A DNA stretch of 47,738 nucleotides from Acetobacteraceae bacterium (GTDB lineage: Bacteria > Pseudomonadota > Alphaproteobacteria > Acetobacterales > Acetobacteraceae), in contig JASHOA010000034.1 of the NCBI GenBank assembly GCA_030041375.1, forward strand, positions 1-47,738, read 5' to 3'. Shown here one piece after another: positions 1 to 8,212 of this stretch. A program made the translations under genes and the position numbers. The notes beneath the pieces are model-generated. The model did not search any database and was not told the origin of the DNA. It worked only from the letters and a program-made list of their open reading frames with translations. The first letter of the stretch is position 1. Every line of letters starts with the position of its first letter.

Positions 1-99
1 CAGCGCGGCGTCCTCGCTTGACAGCCCGGCAGCGATGCGCCCCCAAAACGCCCGTTTAGCCTCCCGCTGATTGACGCTCGGCCGCCCAGGCGAGCGCAT
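1..99 (-). mobile_element. IS30-family transposase, N-terminal fragment cut by window edge
   Basis: Reading leftward from an ATG at 99 gives 33 uninterrupted codons to the window edge. They begin MRSPGRPSVNQREAKRAFW and continue GRIAAGLSSEDAAL. A GRP start followed by a K/R-rich stretch, FW, and an (A)AG(x)S(x)(E/D)AA helix matches the N-terminal helix-turn-helix of alphaproteobacterial IS30-family transposases. Only the first tenth of the protein is in view, so the family call rests on this motif. The outer end of the element should lie between 100 and about 200, but I could not identify its inverted repeat. The next gene begins close by, so the insertion may have shortened that gene's upstream region. 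Confidence 0.6.
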
Positions 100-228
100 C
101 GGCGCCCTCCCTGTCTTCTCAGTTCCCCAACCTCGCGGTCGCCCCATCGAACACCTCCGATCTCGGGATGTTGCGACGACCAATAGAATCCGCCCAGTAT
201 CGTGCGGTCGGTGTGCGGCACGAACGGA

Positions 229-1428
229 ATGGCAGCGCAGCTCACGGCGATCGAGCGCAAACTGGATCGCCTCGGCCACGACATGCAGCCGGTCCTGTCG
301 GCACCGGCCGCCGTATCGTCCCCCGCGCCCCAACAAGTGCCCCTGCTCGATCCCAACCTGCTGCTGCATCAGGCACGCAGCGCGTTGCTGCGGCAAATGC
401 CTCCTGCCGCGCATCGGTTGCTCAGCGCCGGCTGCTCTGGTGCGTGGTATTTCGATTGGGTCGAGCATTGTTATGGCCATGTGCCCGAGCATATCGGCAT
501 CGAGTACTATCATCCTCGCCCTGCCGATCTCCCCGCCAATGTCACCTGGATCGCCAATACCGCGTCCGATATGAACGGCGTCGAATCGGCAACGTGCGAC
601 CTGGTGTTTTCGGGGCAGAATCTCGAGCATCTGTGGCCCGGGGAGATGTCCGGTTTCCTGCTCGAAGCCGCGCGCGTTTTGAAGTGCGGTGGGTATCTTG
701 TGGTCGACAGCCCCAACCGTCGACTGACGGCTCCTCTCAATTGGAGCCATCCTGAGCACACGATCGAGCTGACTATACCGGAAATTCACCGTCTGCTGAC
801 GTTGGCGGGATTCGACGTCACCAAGCAGGTGGGTCTCTGGCTTTGTCGGGACCCGAAAACGGGCCGGCTGTTGCCTTTCGACCCGAACATCCCCGATACG
901 GACTGGTCGGTGACCGAACGGCTGATCGCAGCCTCGGAGCACCCCAAGCACGCCTTTCTTTGGTGGCTGGAAGGTCGCCGGAATTGTACCGCACCCGACC
1001 CCGCGGCGATTAACACGCTACTGGACGAGATATTCCGCGAGGCTTGGCCGGAGCGCATCCAGCGGTTGTCGGTACCGCCCGGTCGGCAGATCGAGGCGCG
1101 GCCCGATGGTGAATGGATCAGAATGCCGCCGGGTGAAACGGGCATGGCGTTCTTCGGCCCGAGTATGCCACTGCGTGCCGGACGCCATCGCGTCACGTTC
1201 GATATCGCGCCCGATCCCGCTCGCGAAGGCGTCATTGCCGTGTGCGACGTGTGTATCGGCCCCGATGCGAAAGTGCTGCAGCAGCGCGAGGTCACCGCCG
1301 ACATGCGACAGGTGACGCTCGAGGTCGAGTTGCCGCGGCAGGAGTTCGGTGGGCAGTTCCGCTGCTTGAGCACCACGGGCGGCTTCGCGGTGCGTCGCAA
1401 GATTCGGTTGGAAGAACTGCTTGCCTGA
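229..1428 (+). CDS. SAM-dependent methyltransferase (class I) with C-terminal beta-rich domain
   Basis: A 399-residue protein with a methyltransferase core at roughly residues 50-220. A degenerate glycine motif (LSAGCSGAWYFDW) is followed by GIEYY as the acidic end of strand 2, then CDLVFSGQNLEHLW and an ARVLKCGGYLVVDSPNR motif typical of methyltransferase_11/23-like enzymes. The NWSHPEHTIELT segment recurs in methyltransferases of glycan or O-antigen gene clusters. That makes a sugar or lipid-linked substrate plausible but unproven. Residues about 285-399 look like a beta-sandwich. The start is uncertain: ATG at 229 and GTG at 202 are in frame, a stop lies at 184, and neither has a good ribosome site. 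The IS30 fragment just upstream may have removed the native promoter. Confidence 0.75.
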   Translation: MAAQLTAIERKLDRLGHDMQPVLSAPAAVSSPAPQQVPLLDPNLLLHQARSALLRQMPPAAHRLLSAGCSGAWYFDWVEHCYGHVPEHIGIEYYHPRPADLPANVTWIANTASDMNGVESATCDLVFSGQNLEHLWPGEMSGFLLEAARVLKCGGYLVVDSPNRRLTAPLNWSHPEHTIELTIPEIHRLLTLAGFDVTKQVGLWLCRDPKTGRLLPFDPNIPDTDWSVTERLIAASEHPKHAFLWWLEGRRNCTAPDPAAINTLLDEIFREAWPERIQRLSVPPGRQIEARPDGEWIRMPPGETGMAFFGPSMPLRAGRHRVTFDIAPDPAREGVIAVCDVCIGPDAKVLQQREVTADMRQVTLEVELPRQEFGGQFRCLSTTGGFAVRRKIRLEELLA

Positions 1429-1540
1429 TCGGCCAGTCTGTCACCGGCAGGAACGGCTCATGGAAGAAGCCATCGAAGAGGCACTGCGGGGACATCGCGG
1501 GGCCCGGCCTTGATCCATACGCGCACTCGGCCGCGCGCAA

Positions 1541-2704
1541 TTACGTGCCGGGAGAGGCGGCCGCGGTTTCGAAGAGCCGGGAATAGACGAGCTCGAGCAG
1601 GTAGCGCCGGGCACTGAGCGCGATGTCGTCGAGCGAGGTGGTCTGCGCAAGCCGGGACCGGGCGTACGTCCGCACCTCCTCGAGCGTCGGTATCGCCGGC
1701 AGATCGATCTCGTTCCAGAACGTCTCGGCCTGCATGCGCGCCGACAGCACGCGGGATTTCAACTCCGCCCAGCCCGGCGCGAGGGACAGCGCCTCCTGGA
1801 CCTGGGCGGCGATCGCATTGACCGGGAAGGAGGCGGCGATCTGCCGTGCCACCTTGTTGATGACATTCCGCCCGAGCCGCTGTTCGCCCATCACCACCGC
1901 GCGCGGCGGCAGGTGGAGGTCCCAGATGAGACCGAGCCAGGAAAGCGCCTTCAGGCCGTAGAACGTGAAATCATACTCCCACCAGCGAAAGCCCTGCCGC
2001 ACGGAGGCCTGATAGGCATGGTGATTGTTATGCCAGCCTTCCCCCATGGTGATGAACGCGAGAAACCAGTTGTTGCGGGAATGATCGCCGGTCACATAAC
2101 GGCGGCGCCCGACCAGATGCCCGAGCGAGTTGATGCTGAAGGTCGCGTGCCAGACCACAACCGTGCTCCAGCAGAAGCCGACCACGAGGCCGGGCAGGCC
2201 GCCGATCAGGAACGCTGCCGCAGCAAGCAGTGCCGCCGGCAGATACTGATGCCGGTCGAGCCAGAGCAACTCCTTGTACTGCGCGAGATCCCGCACCAGG
2301 TCGAGATCGGTCGGCTCGTTGCGGGGGATCAGGATCCAGCCGACATGCGCGTAGGCGAAGCTCCTGAGAATGGGCGAATGCACATCCTCTTCGGTATCCG
2401 AGTATTTGTGATGGCGGCGGTGGTGCGCCGCCCACCACAGAATGCCGCGCTGCGCCGAAGTCTGGGCGAGAAAGCCGAGCACGAATTGAAAGATGCGGCT
2501 GGTGCGGAACGAGCGATGCGCGAAGTAGCGGTGGTACCCGGCACCGATGGCGAAGATGCGGAACACGTAGAGCCCGATAGCGAGCACCACCGCGGTCAGG
2601 TTGATCCCGCTGATGAAGACGGCGAAGCACGCCAGGTGGATAGCGAAAAACGCCGCCGAAGACGGATAATCAATGCGGTCCTCGCGCCTCGCGCCATCCC
2701 TCAT
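1541..2704 (-). CDS. acyl-CoA (delta-9-type) fatty acid desaturase
   Basis: A 387-residue membrane di-iron desaturase of the OLE1/stearoyl-CoA family, which introduces a cis double bond into a saturated acyl chain using O2. All three histidine boxes are present: HRYFAH (residues 58-63), HRRHH (95-99) and HNNHH (225-229). The additional NSLGH element lies at 192-196. Hydrophobic spans at about 17-55, 70-90 and 155-190 fit the usual four-helix topology with the boxes on the cytoplasmic side. About 120 C-terminal residues follow the last box and lack a cytochrome b5 domain, so an external electron donor is needed. AAGGG sits about 9 bases before the ATG. Repeat R1 lies upstream between this gene and the MFS gene. 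Confidence 0.92.
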   Translation of the reverse strand: MRDGARREDRIDYPSSAAFFAIHLACFAVFISGINLTAVVLAIGLYVFRIFAIGAGYHRYFAHRSFRTSRIFQFVLGFLAQTSAQRGILWWAAHHRRHHKYSDTEEDVHSPILRSFAYAHVGWILIPRNEPTDLDLVRDLAQYKELLWLDRHQYLPAALLAAAAFLIGGLPGLVVGFCWSTVVVWHATFSINSLGHLVGRRRYVTGDHSRNNWFLAFITMGEGWHNNHHAYQASVRQGFRWWEYDFTFYGLKALSWLGLIWDLHLPPRAVVMGEQRLGRNVINKVARQIAASFPVNAIAAQVQEALSLAPGWAELKSRVLSARMQAETFWNEIDLPAIPTLEEVRTYARSRLAQTTSLDDIALSARRYLLELVYSRLFETAAASPGT

Positions 2705-2771
2705 TGTTCGCCCTTGCCCCCACCCGAGCCTTCCGTACAGATCAGAGGTCGGGGCGCGGTGTCAAGGTTTG

Positions 2772-2878
2772 CTAGCCCGCGATCGCCCGAGGCGGAAACG
2801 TCGGAGGGCGTGAATCGCGGGCTCGAATAAACCGCGAGACCCGTGTCGGGCTGCCCAGTCAGCCCAACACGGGTCTAG
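2772..2878. repeat. dispersed repeat R1, copy a (107 bp, CTAG at both ends)
   Basis: This 107-bp segment recurs at 21017-21123 with the same length and about five differences. Both copies start and end with CTAG. Two hairpins are visible. One has 10-bp arms AGCCCGCGAT/ATCGCGGGCT with an inner CGCCC/GGGCG. The other has arms GACCCGTGT and ACACGGGTC, extended inward by GGGCT/AGCCC. The copy lies between the MFS gene and the desaturase gene and contains no credible reading frame. Confidence 0.9.
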
Positions 2879-2925
2879 AGGCCGAGTTCGGCCGGCAGGA
2901 AGGATGCCCCTCCTGCCCGGAGCTG

Positions 2926-4278
2926 TTAAGCGGGCTTGAGCAGCCTGGTCATGCTCACCGCGCTCGCCAGCGCCGAGAACGAGGCCGCCATGATCATGGC
3001 CGTCGTCGTGCCCTCGGCCCCGGCCAGCCCGAAGGCGAGCGCCACCAGCGCCGCACCGGATGTCTGGCCGAGAAGGCGCGAGGCGGACAGCACACCGCTC
3101 GCCCCGCCGGTGCGGCTCCGTGGCGAGCTCTCGAGCAGTGCCTTGTTGTTCGGTGACTGGAAGAACCCGAAGCCGGCGCCGCACACGGTCATCCGCCAGA
3201 TGATATCGAAATCCGACGGGTGCGCCGGTAGAGCCACCACCAGCACCAGACCTGCCGCCAGGACGGCAAGGCCGACGCCGCCCAGAATTCCCGCCGGGTA
3301 GCGATCGGCGAGCCGGCCCGCGATCGGCGCGGCCACGGCCACGGTCAGCGGCCACGGTGTCATCAGGAATCCGGTCGCCACCTGGGAGCGGCCGAGCACG
3401 TCCTGGAAATAAAACGGAAGCGCAACATACGCCAGGCTTTGCGCCGTGAACGAAGCAATCGATGTCGCCGAGGAAAGGGCGAAAATCGGCCGGCGGAACA
3501 GATCGAGCGGCAGCATCGGCGCCACCTGGCCGAGCGTCCGCGGCACCAGCACCGCCGCCGCCAGCACCGCGCCTGCCAACGCGCCGAGCAACACTAGGCG
3601 ATTCTCGGCATGGCCGGCGCCGGTGATGGCCACGATCAGAAGCCCGAACATCACCGCGCTCAGCACGGCTGCCAGCCAGTCGAAGGAATGCGGCGCGCGC
3701 GGTGTCGCCGGCAGCGAGATCAGCGCGATCGCCTGCGCCGCGACGCCGATCGGCACGTTCACCGCGAACAGCCACGGCCAGTTGGCAACCGAGAGGATCA
3801 CCGAGGCAACCGTCGGCCCGACCGCCGAGGCAACCGCGACCACCAGCGCATTCCAACCGATGCCGCGCCCCAGTAGCCGCTGTGGCATCACGAAGCGGAT
3901 CAGCGCCGCATTCACGCTCATGATCCCCGATGCGCCGAAGCCCTGCAGCACCCTGACCCCGGCCAGCATCGCGAGCGAGTTCGAAACCGCGCAGAGCGCG
4001 GAGGCCAGCGTGAAAACGAACAATCCGGCCTGATAGACGCGCCGATAGCCGTAGATCTCTCCCAGTGAGGCAAACGGCAGCAGCGAGACCGTGACCGCAA
4101 GCTGGAAGGCATTGACAACCCAGATCGAGGCCTCCGGGCTCGCATGCAGGTCGCGGGCGATCGTCGGCAGCGCGACATTGGCGATCGCCCCGTCGAGCAC
4201 CGCCATCGTGATCGTCATGAAGATGGTCGCCAGCGCCAGCCGCCGTGCTGTGCCCTGAAGCCCGTCCGCTTCGGCCAT
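2926..4278 (-). CDS. MFS transporter, DHA2 (EmrB/QacA-like) drug:H+ antiporter type
   Basis: A 450-residue, very hydrophobic protein with about 14 predicted membrane spans. The first span carries LDGAIANVALPTIARDL, the motif that marks the DHA2 (14-TM) drug:proton antiporter branch of the major facilitator superfamily. GEIYGYRRVYQAG, a version of the loop 2-3 GxLaDrxGrR motif, follows span 2. Such proteins export toxic organic molecules across the inner membrane. The start lies six bases after the stop of the crotonase-family gene, so it is probably translated from the same mRNA as that gene and the CoA transferase. That suggests export of a compound related to their acyl-CoA pathway, which is inference only. 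Repeat R1 begins about 50 bases after its stop codon. Confidence 0.88.
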   Translation of the reverse strand: MAEADGLQGTARRLALATIFMTITMAVLDGAIANVALPTIARDLHASPEASIWVVNAFQLAVTVSLLPFASLGEIYGYRRVYQAGLFVFTLASALCAVSNSLAMLAGVRVLQGFGASGIMSVNAALIRFVMPQRLLGRGIGWNALVVAVASAVGPTVASVILSVANWPWLFAVNVPIGVAAQAIALISLPATPRAPHSFDWLAAVLSAVMFGLLIVAITGAGHAENRLVLLGALAGAVLAAAVLVPRTLGQVAPMLPLDLFRRPIFALSSATSIASFTAQSLAYVALPFYFQDVLGRSQVATGFLMTPWPLTVAVAAPIAGRLADRYPAGILGGVGLAVLAAGLVLVVALPAHPSDFDIIWRMTVCGAGFGFFQSPNNKALLESSPRSRTGGASGVLSASRLLGQTSGAALVALAFGLAGAEGTTTAMIMAASFSALASAVSMTRLLKPA

Positions 4279-4284
4279 GCCAGG

Positions 4285-5079
4285 TCAGCTGCCGGTGAAA
4301 CGCGGCCGGCGCTTCTCCATGAAGGCGATGCGACCCTCGCGATAATCGGCGCTGTCGAAGCAACGCCCGGCAGCACGCGCGAGCCCATCGAGGTCGCGCT
4401 CCGCCGGGTCCTTGACCGCCGCCGCAATCGCAAGTTTCGAAGCAGCGATCGAAAGCGGCGCATTCTCGGCGAGGGTGCGTGCCAGCGCCTGCACGGCCCC
4501 ACTCAGCTCTCCCGGTTCGACCACGCGATTGACGAGGCCGATACGCAGCGCTTCCGCGGCACCGATTCGCCCGCCCGTGTAGAGGATCATCCGCGCATGC
4601 GCCGGCCCGACCAGCGAAACCAGCGTGCGCACGGCCTCGAAACCATAGGCAATGCCGAGCCGGGCCGCCGGGATCCCGAATTCCGAGTCGGAGGATGCGA
4701 TGCGCAGATCCGCCTGCATCGCGATACCGAGCCCGCCGCCCAGGCAAAAGCCGCGGATGCGCGCGATCAACGGCTTGGGGAAGCGCGCGAGCGTCTCGCG
4801 GCCGGCGCTGGTCAGCCGCTCGTACTCGGCCTGCGCATCGGCATTCGCCCGCGCTTTCTCGAATTGGCTGATGTCGGCCCCGGAGACGAAGGCCCTGTCC
4901 CCCGCCCCCGTCAGAACGACGACCCGGATCGCGGCATCCTCGGCGAAGGCATCGAGAATCTCGCCCAACCCCTGCCACATCTCCACCGACATCGCATTGC
5001 GCTTCTCGGGCTGGTTGAAGGTGATCAGCCCGACGCCGTCCGTGGCCTCGGCCAGCATCTTCCCGCCGGCATACTGCAT
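4285..5079 (-). CDS. enoyl-CoA hydratase/isomerase (crotonase) family protein lacking both catalytic glutamates
   Basis: A 264-residue crotonase-fold protein. GLITFNQPEKRNAMS is at the N-terminus, and the oxyanion-hole elements FVSGADISQF and RGFCLGGGLGIAM bind the acyl-CoA thioester. Where classical enoyl-CoA hydratase has Glu144 (GGGCELAM) and Glu164 (QPEILLG), this protein has Gly (GGGLGIAM) and Ala (IPAARLG). Simple hydration of a 2-enoyl-CoA is therefore unlikely. Other crotonase chemistries such as decarboxylation, hydrolysis or isomerisation are possible. Its stop is six bases before the MFS start, and its own ATG is directly adjacent to the stop of the CoA transferase upstream, which indicates one operon. 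Confidence 0.85.
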   Translation of the reverse strand: MQYAGGKMLAEATDGVGLITFNQPEKRNAMSVEMWQGLGEILDAFAEDAAIRVVVLTGAGDRAFVSGADISQFEKARANADAQAEYERLTSAGRETLARFPKPLIARIRGFCLGGGLGIAMQADLRIASSDSEFGIPAARLGIAYGFEAVRTLVSLVGPAHARMILYTGGRIGAAEALRIGLVNRVVEPGELSGAVQALARTLAENAPLSIAASKLAIAAAVKDPAERDLDGLARAAGRCFDSADYREGRIAFMEKRRPRFTGS

Positions 5080-6294
5080 TCAGATCGCTCCCTTGGCGCG
5101 CATCTCGGCAATCTCGGCATCGCTGAACCCGGCCTCTTGCAGCACCTCCTCCGTGTGCTGGCCGACCTCCGGGGTGGCGGTCCGGATCTCTTTCGGATAG
5201 CCGGTGAGGGTGATCGGCGAGCCCACCAGTTCGATCCGGCCAAGGCGCGGATGGACCACCGGCCGTGCCACGCCGAGATGCGCCACTTGCGGGTCGGCGA
5301 ACACCTTGTCGATCGTGTTGATCGGCCCGCAGGGAATCCCGGCTTCCTCGAACAGCTCGATCCAGTGGGCGGCCGGCCTCTCACGCGTCACCTCGGCGAT
5401 CGCGGCATTGATCGCAACCCGCGCGTCGCTCCGGCCCTTCTGCGTTTTCCACTCCTCCTTTGCCTTCCATTCCGGCCGGCCGATCGCCTCGCAGAATCGC
5501 CCCCAAAGCCGCGCCGAGGAGGCAGCGATATTGATCAGCCCGTCGGACGCGGGGAAGACGCCGGTCGGGATCCCTGTCGGATGGTCGTTCCCGGCCTGCT
5601 GCGCCACCTCGTGCTTCATCAGCCAGCGCGTGGCCTGGAAATCGAGCATGAAGACCTGCGCCTCCAACAGGCTCGTCTGCACCCACCGCCCGACGCCGGT
5701 CCTCTCCCGGTCATAGAGAGCCACCATCACGCCGAGCGCCAGCAGGTTCCCCGCCGTGAGGTCGGCAACCGGGATGCCGGCGCGCACCGGCCCTTGCCCG
5801 GGCAGGCCCGTGATCGACATCAGCCCCCCCATCCCCTGCGCGATCTGATCGACCCCGGCGCGCCTGCCGTACGGCCCGTCCTGCCCGAAACCGCTGATGC
5901 TCGCGTAGACGATCCTGGGATTGATCGCCCGCACGTCCTCGTAGGCGACGCCCAGGCGATGCTTCACCGCCGCCCGCATGTTCTCGACGATCACGTCCAC
6001 GCCCGCCGCCAGTCGCATGAAGGCAGCGTGACCTTCCGGGGACTTGAGATTGAGCGTGATCATCCGCTTGTTGCGATGGAGATTCTGGAAGTCCGGCCCG
6101 TCACGGTCGCCGGCAATGCCTTCCGAATCCGTGCTCGGCGGCTCGATCCGGATCACCTTGGCCCCCCAGTCGGCAAGGTGGCGCACGCAGGTCGGCCCGG
6201 CCCGCGCGAGCGTCAGGTCGAGCACGGTCAGGTTGCCGAGCGGCAGCGAGGTCTCCGCCACCTCTTCTCTCCGCTCAATCCGGCTGTCCGGCAT
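5080..6294 (-). CDS. CaiB/BaiF family (class III) CoA transferase
   Basis: A 404-residue family III CoA transferase, which moves CoA from one acyl-CoA to a free carboxylate. Visible features are LTLARAGPTCVRHLADWGAK near residue 28 (normally lAGP..t..LadlGA.V), ADVIVEN-like DVIVENMR at 100-107, YASISGFGQDGPYG at 130-143, and PVADLTAGN where Asp178 matches the catalytic aspartate. The ATG at 6294 has GGGAGAG eight bases upstream, giving the usual family length; an ATG at 6417 would add an odd 41-residue extension. The crotonase-family gene starts directly at its stop. This is probably the first gene of a three-gene catabolic operon. The substrate is not predictable from sequence. Confidence 0.88.
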   Translation of the reverse strand: MPDSRIERREEVAETSLPLGNLTVLDLTLARAGPTCVRHLADWGAKVIRIEPPSTDSEGIAGDRDGPDFQNLHRNKRMITLNLKSPEGHAAFMRLAAGVDVIVENMRAAVKHRLGVAYEDVRAINPRIVYASISGFGQDGPYGRRAGVDQIAQGMGGLMSITGLPGQGPVRAGIPVADLTAGNLLALGVMVALYDRERTGVGRWVQTSLLEAQVFMLDFQATRWLMKHEVAQQAGNDHPTGIPTGVFPASDGLINIAASSARLWGRFCEAIGRPEWKAKEEWKTQKGRSDARVAINAAIAEVTRERPAAHWIELFEEAGIPCGPINTIDKVFADPQVAHLGVARPVVHPRLGRIELVGSPITLTGYPKEIRTATPEVGQHTEEVLQEAGFSDAEIAEMRAKGAI

Positions 6295-6410
6295 GCAAGA
6301 CTCTCCCACGGCGCCTGATGGTCGAAGTTTCGAACCATCACGACAATCGCTCAAGTACCCGTGAACTTGTGTTCTCTCCATTGCCGCGAGCGCCCTCGCG
6401 CGGTATTCGG

Positions 6411-6449
6411 GCCCCAATCAGGCTGCACCCGGAGCCCGATTGGGGTCTA
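6411..6449. repeat. hairpin related to the second stem of R1
   Basis: Arms CCCCAATC (6412-6419) and GATTGGGG (6438-6445) with inner GGCT/AGCC form a strong hairpin between two divergent genes. Read on the minus strand it starts TAGACCC, like the R1 second hairpin, and shares the GGGCT and GCAGCC blocks at the same spacing. The outer stem bases differ as pairs. It looks like a diverged relative of R1's hairpin; it could also simply be a stable palindrome. Confidence 0.5.
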
Positions 6450-6465
6450 ATGTCCCCCGCCGACC

Positions 6466-7254
6466 ATGCCCGTCACCGAGATCCTGCGCGGACCGCTCTA
6501 TCACCTTTACGAGCGGCGGCTGCTCGCCGAGGTCAAGGCCAACCCGCTGCCTCGCCATGTCGGCATCATCCTCGACGGGAACCGCCGGCATGGGCGGGAG
6601 AACGGCCTCACCGACCCGATCGGCATTTACGAACCAGGAGCGCGCAAGCTCGACGACGTGCTCGACTGGTGCAGCGACCTCGCGATCCCCGCGGTCACGC
6701 TCTGGGTCTGCTCGACCGACAACCTGGCTCGCCCGACCGAGCAGGTTTCGGGCATCCTGGCCGTGGTCGAATCCAAGCTCCGCATGCTCGCAACCGATCC
6801 TCGCATTCATGCCCGCCGCGTGCATGTCGATGCCATCGGCCGACTCGATCTCCTGCCACCGGGCATGCTGGAGGCGATCGCCAGCGCCAAGCGCGCCACC
6901 GCCGAATACGGCAATCTCCTGCTCACGATCGCGATCGGCTATGGCGGACGCGAGGAGATCATCGACGCCGTGCGCGCGCTTCTCTCGGAGCATGGAGATG
7001 GCGCATCGCTGGATGAAATGATCGCCCGCGTCACCCCGGAAACGCTCAGGCAGTATCTCTACATGCCGCACGCACCCGACCCCGACCTCATCATCCGCAC
7101 CAGCGGCGAAATCCGCCTGTCCGGTTTCCTGCTCTGGCAAAGTGCGTACAGCGAATTCTACTTCGCCGACGTCTATTGGCCGGCCTTCCGCAAGATCGAT
7201 CTTCTGCGGGCGATTCGCTCGTTCCAGAATCGCAATCGCCGGTTCGGCCGCTGA
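6466..7254 (+). CDS. cis-prenyltransferase (UPP synthase family, short-chain-like variant)
   Basis: A 262-residue enzyme of the UppS/Z-FPP synthase family, which condenses isopentenyl diphosphate onto an allylic diphosphate in cis. HVGIILDGNRRHGRENG (residues 31-47) includes catalytic Asp38. Also present are YGGREEIIDAV and, near the C-terminus, PDPDLIIRTSGEIRLSGFLLWQSAYSE followed by the acidic YFADVYWP strand. DGNRR instead of DGNGRW, the CSTDNL element and the LSGFLLWQS wording resemble the short-chain Z-farnesyl diphosphate synthases of actinobacteria more than housekeeping UppS. The gene stands alone, away from the cdsA-dxr neighbourhood where uppS is normally found, so a specialised isoprenoid role or acquisition by transfer is plausible. 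Confidence 0.85.
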   Translation: MPVTEILRGPLYHLYERRLLAEVKANPLPRHVGIILDGNRRHGRENGLTDPIGIYEPGARKLDDVLDWCSDLAIPAVTLWVCSTDNLARPTEQVSGILAVVESKLRMLATDPRIHARRVHVDAIGRLDLLPPGMLEAIASAKRATAEYGNLLLTIAIGYGGREEIIDAVRALLSEHGDGASLDEMIARVTPETLRQYLYMPHAPDPDLIIRTSGEIRLSGFLLWQSAYSEFYFADVYWPAFRKIDLLRAIRSFQNRNRRFGR

Positions 7255-7322
7255 ACGGCCGGGCGTTCCGGGAGAAGTGTCATGCCGGCGCGGCACGGCG
7301 CCAATCGCGCCGTGCGCCGGAG

Positions 7323-8141
7323 TCAGACGATGCTGTCGTCGTCCCCGCCGCCGAAGCTTCCCGGGTCGAAACCGCCCTGGTTGGGATCGAAGTCCGCCTG
7401 CGTCGGATCGAATCCACCCTGCGTCGGATCGAATCCACCCTGTGATGGATCGAACCCCGCCTGCGTCGGGTCGAAGCCGCCGCCGGCCTGCTCGGCACCC
7501 CAGGGATCGGGAGCGGCACCGCCGCCCGCCGCTGCCGCGCCGGGATCGGTCCAGGGACTCGGTGCCTCGTTGATGGTCTGGTTGATGATGGTCTCCCCGG
7601 CCGGGCCCGCAAAGTTGCCAGCCATCGCAGCGTGCGGGGAAAAGAGGTTCATCAGGGCGTTGCCCATCACCACACCGCCAGCGACGCCGGCAGCGGTCGA
7701 AAGCGCCGAGCCGAGGAAGCCCGAACCGCCGCGCTGGAACATGCCGGGCTGATAGCCGGGCGCATAAGTCGGCTGCGGTGGCGGGGCGGCGGGGGCGGCA
7801 TTCCACGGCTGGGCGCTGCCGCCGCCGAAGAGGCCGGAGAAGAAACCGCCGCGCGAGGCAGGCGGCACGGGCGCGGGAGCCTGGCGCGCGGAAGCAAGCT
7901 GGTACTGAAGCTGGCCGATCCGGTTCTGCGCCTCGGCCAGGGCGTGTTCTTGCACGAACGCCATCTGGGTGATCCGGTAGCGTGCCTCGGGGTGGTGCTT
8001 GAACAGTTCGGCGATCAGGGCGTCCGCCTCGGCATCGACCGGCGGCAGGGACGCGCCGGTGGAAGGAACCGAGCCGCCGCCGGCACTACCCGCCGCGCGC
8101 TCGATGAAGCGGGTGATGATATCCCGTTCCTCGTTCGTCAT
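7323..8141 (-). CDS. DUF2076 protein with C-terminal FDPTQ heptad repeats
   Basis: A 272-residue protein starting MTNEERDIITRFIERAAG, the N-terminal signature of DUF2076 proteins (unknown function, often with a periplasmic annotation). The first ~85 residues form the conserved helical part with FKHHPEARYRITQMAFVQEHALAEAQNRI. A Pro/Ala/Gly-rich middle follows with FFSGLFGGG and GSGFLGSALSTAAGVAGGVVMGNAL, a glycine-zipper-like hydrophobic stretch. The tail has about five imperfect seven-residue units of the type GFDPTQ plus Gly/Ala, encoded by 21-bp DNA repeats at about 7365-7480, and ends in an acidic DDDSIV. The start was chosen at the DUF2076 signature; an in-frame ATG at 8270 would add a low-quality extension. 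It is divergent from the GH17 gene. Confidence 0.85.
   Translation of the reverse strand: MTNEERDIITRFIERAAGSAGGGSVPSTGASLPPVDAEADALIAELFKHHPEARYRITQMAFVQEHALAEAQNRIGQLQYQLASARQAPAPVPPASRGGFFSGLFGGGSAQPWNAAPAAPPPQPTYAPGYQPGMFQRGGSGFLGSALSTAAGVAGGVVMGNALMNLFSPHAAMAGNFAGPAGETIINQTINEAPSPWTDPGAAAAGGGAAPDPWGAEQAGGGFDPTQAGFDPSQGGFDPTQGGFDPTQADFDPNQGGFDPGSFGGGDDDSIV
7365..7480. repeat. 21-bp tandem repeats inside the DUF2076 gene
   Basis: About five consecutive 21-bp units each encode a variant of FDPTQ flanked by two small residues. The best conserved pair share GTCGGATCGAATCCACCCTG almost exactly. The periodicity stays in frame and follows codon structure, so it is an in-frame coding repeat, not a CRISPR array or an intergenic satellite. 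Confidence 0.85.
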
Positions 8142-8212
8142 GGGTTGGCCAAGCTCCCGGAGAGAGTCCCAAAGAGAGAGCCCGGATGTGGCGCGAGCCG
8201 GCCAAGGGTTCA

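Noticed and set aside
1429-1540. Small gene between the methyltransferase and desaturase genes
   Set aside because: No frame with a ribosome site or recognisable sequence; I see nothing in this gap.
2762-4978. A 738-codon minus-strand open frame across the MFS and crotonase genes
   Set aside because: It is out of frame with two clear protein families, its translation is Arg/Gly-rich without domains, and its end runs through repeat R1. It is a high-GC shadow frame.
4144-6318. A 724-codon plus-strand open frame opposite the crotonase and CoA transferase genes
   Set aside because: It has Arg/His/Pro-rich composition, no family features, and full overlap with conserved genes.
7365-7480. CRISPR-like array
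   Set aside because: The units are 21 bp, contiguous, without spacers, and in frame with a protein repeat.
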